From: JALWSI01 sp964569095 [NCBI: uncultured Aquificales bacterium]
Lineage (GTDB): Bacteria; Thermosulfidibacterota; Thermosulfidibacteria; Thermosulfidibacterales
Length of the DNA: 10,092 bases
Direction: 5' to 3'
Assembly: GCA_964569095.1 (NCBI GenBank)
Contig: CAZMTB010000046.1
Coordinates: forward strand, 1 to 10,092
Part shown: positions 6,630 through 10,092 of the stretch, one piece after another
Numbering within the stretch: the first letter of the stretch is position 1
How the letters are laid out: the number at the start of each line of letters is the position of its first letter
The notes under the pieces: generated by a model
Database searches by the model: none
What the model saw: the letters and a program-made list of their open reading frames with translations, nothing else
Told to the model about the DNA's origin: nothing
Program-made: the position numbers and the translations under genes

Positions 6630-7444
6630 CTCTTCCCCCATTTAAGGACGAGCAGGTAGTGGGTGTCGTCCCACGATGCCGTGGGCCTGCCCTTGATAAA
6701 GAGAAACTTCTCCCCCGGCAGTCTCTTCACCTCGGTCACCTTGGCCACCGGATATCCCCGGGGGAATATGCCTCCCAGGCCGCTTGTGAGTAGGAGATCG
6801 CCGGGTTTCACCTCCCTGTCGGTGAGAATGTACCTGAGAAGAAGGCCACCGGCGTTGTCGCCTTCTAAGATTCCCCTCACCTTCGATTTCTGGTCCTCCA
6901 CGTGGATCTTGCAGTCCACAGAGGTTATTCCCAGCACCCTGCTTGTGTGGGGGGAGGTGGCCACCACCACTCCCATCACCCCGTGGGGAGTGACCACTGC
7001 CATGCCTCGCTTGACCCCGTCTCTCTCCCCCTTGTCGAGTAGGAAGGTTGGACTCCAGGGGGTGCCTCCCTTGCAGACGAGGTGTGCCGCTATGGCTGGG
7101 TAGGGGAGGTCACGCTTGAGTTTAAGCAGCCTCTTCAACTCCTGGTTCTCCCTGAGGGCCTCCTGGGTGGAGTGGAGTCTTACCAGGAGATCGTCTCTCT
7201 CCCTCAGCAGCCTCTCCCTCTCTTCCTCCCAATGTTCCCAGTAGCGCAGTATCTCGAGGGCGCTGCTAATCTCCTTCTCTGCTTTGGAAACCTCTCTGCT
7301 CCAGAGGAGAAAGAAGGGGTCCAACACCGCTACGGGGGAGATGGAGAGGGGAGAGCGGATCTCCAGGGTCACTCCGACGAAGGAGAGCAGGGAGAGCACC
7401 GCCACCAAGGCGACCCTGTAGTAGCTCTCCTTCCCGTTATGCAT
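6626..7444 (-). CDS. mreC: Rod shape-determining protein MreC
   Basis: Bitopic inner-membrane protein (272 residues) whose periplasmic part scaffolds cell-wall elongation enzymes. It has a short N-terminus, one membrane helix (about 10-27), and a charged helical coiled-coil region (about 52-110, rich in E, R and L). The double beta-barrel domain carries the family hallmarks GERDGVKRGMAVVTPHGVMG (139-158) and GDLLLTSGLGGIFPRGYPV (215-233). The ATG at 7444 lacks a strong ribosome binding site, which is unusual here. It heads a unit of five overlapping genes and follows the aconitase gene after a 135-bp gap holding a hairpin and a weak promoter candidate. Neither mreB, nor genes for PBP2 or RodA, are adjacent in the window, unlike the common mreBCD layout. 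Confidence 0.95.
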   Translation of the reverse strand: MHNGKESYYRVALVAVLSLLSFVGVTLEIRSPLSISPVAVLDPFFLLWSREVSKAEKEISSALEILRYWEHWEEERERLLRERDDLLVRLHSTQEALRENQELKRLLKLKRDLPYPAIAAHLVCKGGTPWSPTFLLDKGERDGVKRGMAVVTPHGVMGVVVATSPHTSRVLGITSVDCKIHVEDQKSKVRGILEGDNAGGLLLRYILTDREVKPGDLLLTSGLGGIFPRGYPVAKVTEVKRLPGEKFLFIKGRPTASWDDTHYLLVLKWGKR

Positions 7445-7486
7445 CTGGTGAGGGTCCTATGTCTCTTCGCTTGCTCACAGGGCCTT

Positions 7487-7515
7487 TCTTAACCCACCGG
7501 CTTCGGGGTTGTCAT
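7487..7515 (-). promoter_or_regulatory. Weak promoter candidate for the mreC unit
   Basis: On the minus strand, ATGACA (7515-7510, 5/6 to the -35 consensus), a 17-bp spacer and TTAAGA (7492-7487, poor -10 match). It lies about 45 bp before the mreC ATG. It is the best pair I can see in this gap. If it is not real, the unit may depend on read-through from acn past the hairpin. Confidence 0.25.
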
Positions 7516-7547
7516 GTGTTGTGGTGGCGGAGTGTGCTTTTGGCGAG

Positions 7548-7571
7548 AGGGGGCGGTGGAAGCCGCCCCCT
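7548..7571 (-). terminator. GC-rich hairpin, probable acn terminator
   Basis: Perfect inverted repeat GGGGGCGG / CCGCCCCC with a 6-nt loop, extended by one A-T pair, beginning 9 bases after the acn stop codon. The stem is very stable, but on the acn strand the next bases are CTCGCC rather than a T-run. On the plus strand it is followed by TTCTTATTG, which resembles a terminator tail better, although no plus-strand gene ends here. It may act as a transcript-end stabiliser or a factor-assisted terminator. Confidence 0.55.
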
Positions 7572-7579
7572 TCTTATTG

Positions 7580-9565
7580 CTACTCGGTTATCTCTATCTC
7601 CTTGAAGCTCTTTCCTGCCTGGGTCTTGGCAACTGCCATGGTGCCGCCCAGGAGTATGGTCTTTCTCTCGCGCTCCGAGAGGTTGTAGGTGAGGGGTATG
7701 TCTATTCCCTTGGTCTCGTTACGCATGATTATCTCGCCCCTGTCCTCGATGAGGGCCTTGCGCACGTCCTTAATCACCAGCTTGTCACCCTGCTCTATCT
7801 TCTCGTAGTCGTCGGGGTTCTTGTAGAGCAGGGGAAGTATGCCGAAGTTCACCAGGTTGGCCTTGTGGATACGTTCTATTGCCTTTGCCACCACTGCCTT
7901 CACTCCCAGGTACATGGGGCAGAGGGCTGCGTGCTCCCTGGAGGAGCCCTGGCCGTACGAGTCGCCTGCCACTATGATGTTGTGTATCCCCTTCTCCTTG
8001 TTCTCAAGTGCCCTGGAGGCAAAGGTTGGATCGGTGGTCTCGAACACGAACTCGGCGTACTTGGGCACGTTGGAGCGGTACTTCAATCTCTGGCCGGCGG
8101 GCATGATGTGATCGGTGGTGATCTTGTCTCCCACCTTGATGGTAGCCTCTCCCACTATCTCCTTGGGCAGCGGTTCTCCGCCGGGGGGATCCTTGATGTT
8201 GGGGCCCTTGTAGAGCTCCACCGAATCCGGGTCCTCTGCCGGCGGTATCACCAGACCGTCGTCGATGAGGAACTTGTCGGGTACCTGGATGTCGGGATAC
8301 TTCACCCCGAACCTCTCTGGAAGCTCCCTGGGATCCATGAACTCCCCTGCCAAGGCACAGGCTGCAGCAGTCTCTGGGCTTACCAGGTAGATGCCTGCAG
8401 TCACCGTTCCGGAGCGCCCGTAGAAGTTCCTGTTGTTGGTTCTCACGCTGACGGCATTGTTCCTGGGTGCCTGGCCTGCACCTATGCAGAAACCGCACGC
8501 GTTCTCCATGAGGCGGATACCCGCGTGTAGCAGGGCGTCAAGGCCGCCCTCCTGGGTGATCATGCGCAGGACCTGCTTGGAACCGGGGGCCACCACCATA
8601 TCCAGGTCTGGATGTACCCTCTTACCCTCGAGGATCTTGGCCACGGTCATCAGGTCCTTGTAGGACGAGTTGGTGCACGAACCCACGCACACCTGGTCAA
8701 CCTTCAGCCCTGCCAGCTCCCTCACGGTGGTGACGTTGTCGGGGCTGTGGGGCTGGGCAACCATGGGCTCGAGCTCAGAGAGGTCTATCTCTATTACCTT
8801 GTCGTACTCGGCGTCTGGATCGGCCTTTATTTCTACCCACTGGTCACCGCGACCCTGGGCCTCCAGGAACCTCTTGGTGGTCTCGTCGGAGGGGAAGACC
8901 GAGGTGGTCACTCCCAGCTCGGCTCCCATGTTGGTTATGGTTGCCCTCTCGGGCACGGACAACGTCTCAACCCCGGGGCCAAAGTACTCTGCCATCCAGC
9001 CCACATTGCCCTTGGTGGTTAGAATGGAGAGGACCTTTAGGATCACGTCCTTGGCAGATACGAAGGGCTGCAGCTTTCCGGTTAGCTTGATTCCCACCAC
9101 CTTGGGGGCTGTGAGGTAGAAGGGCATTCCCGCCATGGCTGCGGCGACGTCCAGGCCGCCGGCCCCAATGGCGATCATTCCAATTCCGCCTCCCGTGGGG
9201 GTGTGGGAGTCAGAGCCCAGAAGGGTCTTTCCCGGGCGTCCGAACCTCTCGATGTGCACCTGGTGGCAGATGCCGTTTCCTGCCTTCGAGAGGTAGAGGC
9301 CATACTTGGCCGCAAAGGTCTGCAGGTAGCGGTGGTCGTCGGCGTCTTCGAATCCCATCTGGATGGTCTTGTGGTCGATGTAGCTGAGAGAGATGTCGGT
9401 CTTTACCCTGTCGACCCCCATCTGCTCGAACTGCAGGTCGGCCATGGTGCCGGTGGCGTCCTGGGTGAGGGTCTGATCTATCTTGATGGCGATCTCTTGC
9501 CCTGGAACGAGCTCCCCCTCAACCAGATGGTCTTTCAGGATCTTCTGAACAACGTTCAAACCCAT
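7580..9565 (-). CDS. acn: Aconitate hydratase, short (about 660-residue) Aquifex type
   Basis: Iron-sulfur lyase that isomerises citrate and isocitrate via cis-aconitate in the TCA cycle or related routes; cytoplasmic. The 661 residues hold a LeuC-like domain followed by the LeuD-like swivel domain (about 470-640). Three [4Fe-4S] ligands are visible: Cys297 in VGSCTNSS, and Cys357 and Cys360 in ACGFCIGAGQAP. DSHTPTGGGIGM (119-130) is in the active-site region, and AGDSYGQGSSREHAA (533-547) carries the catalytic serine loop. The length matches the short bacterial type rather than the ~890-residue AcnA. The start at 9565 has AAGGAGG seven bases upstream; an open frame extends to 9805 but that part overlaps the divergent gene and has no aconitase similarity. 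The gene is flanked by its own promoter (TTGACA/TATATA) and a GC hairpin, so it is probably monocistronic. Confidence 0.97.
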   Translation of the reverse strand: MGLNVVQKILKDHLVEGELVPGQEIAIKIDQTLTQDATGTMADLQFEQMGVDRVKTDISLSYIDHKTIQMGFEDADDHRYLQTFAAKYGLYLSKAGNGICHQVHIERFGRPGKTLLGSDSHTPTGGGIGMIAIGAGGLDVAAAMAGMPFYLTAPKVVGIKLTGKLQPFVSAKDVILKVLSILTTKGNVGWMAEYFGPGVETLSVPERATITNMGAELGVTTSVFPSDETTKRFLEAQGRGDQWVEIKADPDAEYDKVIEIDLSELEPMVAQPHSPDNVTTVRELAGLKVDQVCVGSCTNSSYKDLMTVAKILEGKRVHPDLDMVVAPGSKQVLRMITQEGGLDALLHAGIRLMENACGFCIGAGQAPRNNAVSVRTNNRNFYGRSGTVTAGIYLVSPETAAACALAGEFMDPRELPERFGVKYPDIQVPDKFLIDDGLVIPPAEDPDSVELYKGPNIKDPPGGEPLPKEIVGEATIKVGDKITTDHIMPAGQRLKYRSNVPKYAEFVFETTDPTFASRALENKEKGIHNIIVAGDSYGQGSSREHAALCPMYLGVKAVVAKAIERIHKANLVNFGILPLLYKNPDDYEKIEQGDKLVIKDVRKALIEDRGEIIMRNETKGIDIPLTYNLSERERKTILLGGTMAVAKTQAGKSFKEIEITE

Positions 9566-9584
9566 GGTTCTTCCTCCTTGCGAG

Positions 9585-9613
9585 GTGATATTTCTCTCTG
9601 GGGCAGCTATATA
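9585..9613 (+). promoter_or_regulatory. Candidate promoter of the PrmA-like gene sharing TATATA with acn
   Basis: Plus strand: GTGATA (9585-9590, 4/6 to the -35 consensus), 17-bp spacer, TATATA (9608-9613). Because TATATA is self-complementary, the same hexamer would serve as -10 for both divergent genes, so the two polymerases could not bind together. The weaker -35 makes this side less certain. Confidence 0.35.
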
Positions 9614-9637
9614 CCCAAGGGAGGTTGGGATTGTCAA
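9608..9637 (-). promoter_or_regulatory. acn promoter
   Basis: Minus strand: perfect TTGACA (9637-9632), 18-bp spacer, TATATA (9613-9608). It leaves a leader of roughly 35 nt before the acn ATG. This is among the most convincing sigma-70-type promoters in the window. Confidence 0.6.
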
Positions 9638-9642
9638 AATGC

Positions 9643-9669
9643 TTGTTTCAAAAGGAGATTTTGAAATGA
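9643..9669 (+). promoter_or_regulatory. Perfect inverted repeat enclosing the ribosome binding site of the PrmA-like gene
   Basis: TTTCAAAA (9646-9653) and TTTTGAAA (9659-9666) are exact inverse complements around a 5-nt loop, GGAGA, which is the Shine-Dalgarno core. The 3' arm includes the A of the ATG. In RNA the stem can extend by two G-U wobbles and one A-U pair across the start codon (9643-9645 with 9667-9669). It could be an RNA hairpin that gates translation or a DNA operator; the sequence itself is clear, the function inferred. Confidence 0.6.
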
Positions 9670-10092
9670 AAGGTCCCGTGGTTGTGTTCGAGGGAGATCG
9701 GCTGAAGGTACTCGAGGCCGAGGATAACGGGGGTGGGAGGTTCCCGTCTTCTATCTGGATAACCCGAGGGGCATTTGGCTCGGGTGAACACGAGACCACG
9801 GCCATGTGCCTCCGGCTACTGGAGGGCTACGATCTTGCGGGACGATCTGCTCTGGACCTGGGTACGGGTACGGGGATACTGGCTATAGCTGCCCTTGTCC
9901 TGGGGTGTGAGAAGGTGGTGGCGGTGGACCCCTCCTCCGGGGCGGTGGAGGCCTGCAGGCGCAACGCCCTTCTCAACGGCATGGAGAAGAGGATCGTGGT
10001 GATCGAGGGAGAGCTAAGTGACCTGCCCCCTGGCTCCCGTTTTGGTCTCGTGATGGCCAACCTCTACGGTCACCTTCTGGAAGGGTTGGTAC
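9666..10092 (+). CDS. PrmA-like (ribosomal protein L11 methyltransferase family) protein, 3' end missing
   Basis: S-adenosylmethionine-dependent protein methyltransferase of the PrmA family; 142 residues are visible before the window ends. The PrmA hallmark TRGAFGSGEHETTAMCL (33-49) is followed by SAM motif I, LDLGTGTGILAIAALVLG (63-80). An acidic residue after the second strand (VVAVDPSS, Asp88) and VMANLYGHLLEGL (129-141) fit the family's Asn-containing motif. The odd point is that the hallmark begins at residue 35. In PrmA of E. coli and Thermus it lies near residue 100, after an N-terminal L11-binding domain and linker, so that recognition domain appears absent. The start at 9666 is firm: AGGAG lies eight bases upstream. 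An in-frame ATG at 9639 would add only nine residues and still not supply the domain. Its substrate may therefore not be L11. It diverges from acn, sharing a 100-bp promoter region. Confidence 0.88.
   Translation, partial: MKGPVVVFEGDRLKVLEAEDNGGGRFPSSIWITRGAFGSGEHETTAMCLRLLEGYDLAGRSALDLGTGTGILAIAALVLGCEKVVAVDPSSGAVEACRRNALLNGMEKRIVVIEGELSDLPPGSRFGLVMANLYGHLLEGLV

Noticed and set aside
7514-8530. 338-codon open frame on the plus strand opposite the aconitase gene
   Set aside because: It lies almost wholly antisense to an unmistakable aconitase, has low-complexity Leu/Val/Gly/His-rich translation and no start signals; it is a by-product of codon bias.
9203-9664. 153-codon plus-strand frame ending just before the PrmA-like gene
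   Set aside because: Antisense to the aconitase 5' region; considered as the missing N-terminal domain of the PrmA-like protein, but it is in a different phase and shows no PrmA similarity.
9566-9805. 80-codon N-terminal extension of the aconitase frame
   Set aside because: It has no aconitase similarity, crosses the promoter and overlaps the divergent PrmA-like gene; the ATG at 9565 has a near-perfect ribosome binding site and the family's normal N-terminus.
1-10092. CRISPR array, insertion sequence, tRNA or defence island
   Set aside because: No regularly spaced repeats, transposase, terminal inverted repeats or tRNA-like cloverleaf were seen; intergenic spaces are short and most are explained.

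Overview
The window is ordinary-density chromosomal DNA from what looks like a Gram-negative bacterium. It has moderately high GC, frequent AGG/AGA arginine and ATA isoleucine codons, strong AGGAGG-type ribosome binding sites, an aconitase of the ~660-residue 'Aquifex type', and an ArnT-like (GT83) membrane glycosyltransferase. These traits would fit an anaerobic and perhaps thermophilic lineage such as the Desulfobacterota, but that placement is inference. I found no CRISPR array, insertion sequence, phage gene or tRNA/rRNA.

Layout. Nearly everything is on the minus strand. Read in that direction from the right edge: an aconitase gene (9565-7580) is followed by a GC-rich hairpin. Then comes a five-gene run (7444-3487) of mreC, mreD, a small zinc-ribbon protein, a GT83 glycosyltransferase and a GT2 polyprenyl-phosphate glycosyltransferase. 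After a short convergent plus-strand gene for a small exported or anchored protein (3015-3479), the minus strand continues with gltX (2916-1501), an ArsR-type regulator (1410-1111) and an acyl-CoA dehydrogenase (957 to the left edge, C-terminus missing). At the right end a PrmA-like methyltransferase (9666 onward, C-terminus missing) diverges from the aconitase gene.

How the genes relate. The mreC-to-GT2 block is one translationally coupled unit, because all four junctions overlap (4, 14, 4 and 13 bp). It joins cell-shape genes to a lipid-carrier sugar pathway: the GT2 enzyme would load a sugar onto a polyprenyl phosphate and the GT83 enzyme would pass it to an envelope acceptor. The ArsR-type regulator lies directly upstream of the acyl-CoA dehydrogenase, whose leader carries a TTGACA promoter, a small palindrome and two exact 8-bp repeats spaced 40 bp apart, so local regulation is plausible.

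Most interesting non-coding structures: a perfect inverted repeat that puts the Shine-Dalgarno core of the PrmA-like gene in a 5-nt loop and runs into its start codon; face-to-face divergent promoters between acn and the PrmA-like gene that appear to share one self-complementary TATATA; and the repeat-bearing leader of the acyl-CoA dehydrogenase. The PrmA-like protein also lacks the N-terminal L11-recognition region. I did not find convincing evidence of a wholly new multi-gene system.
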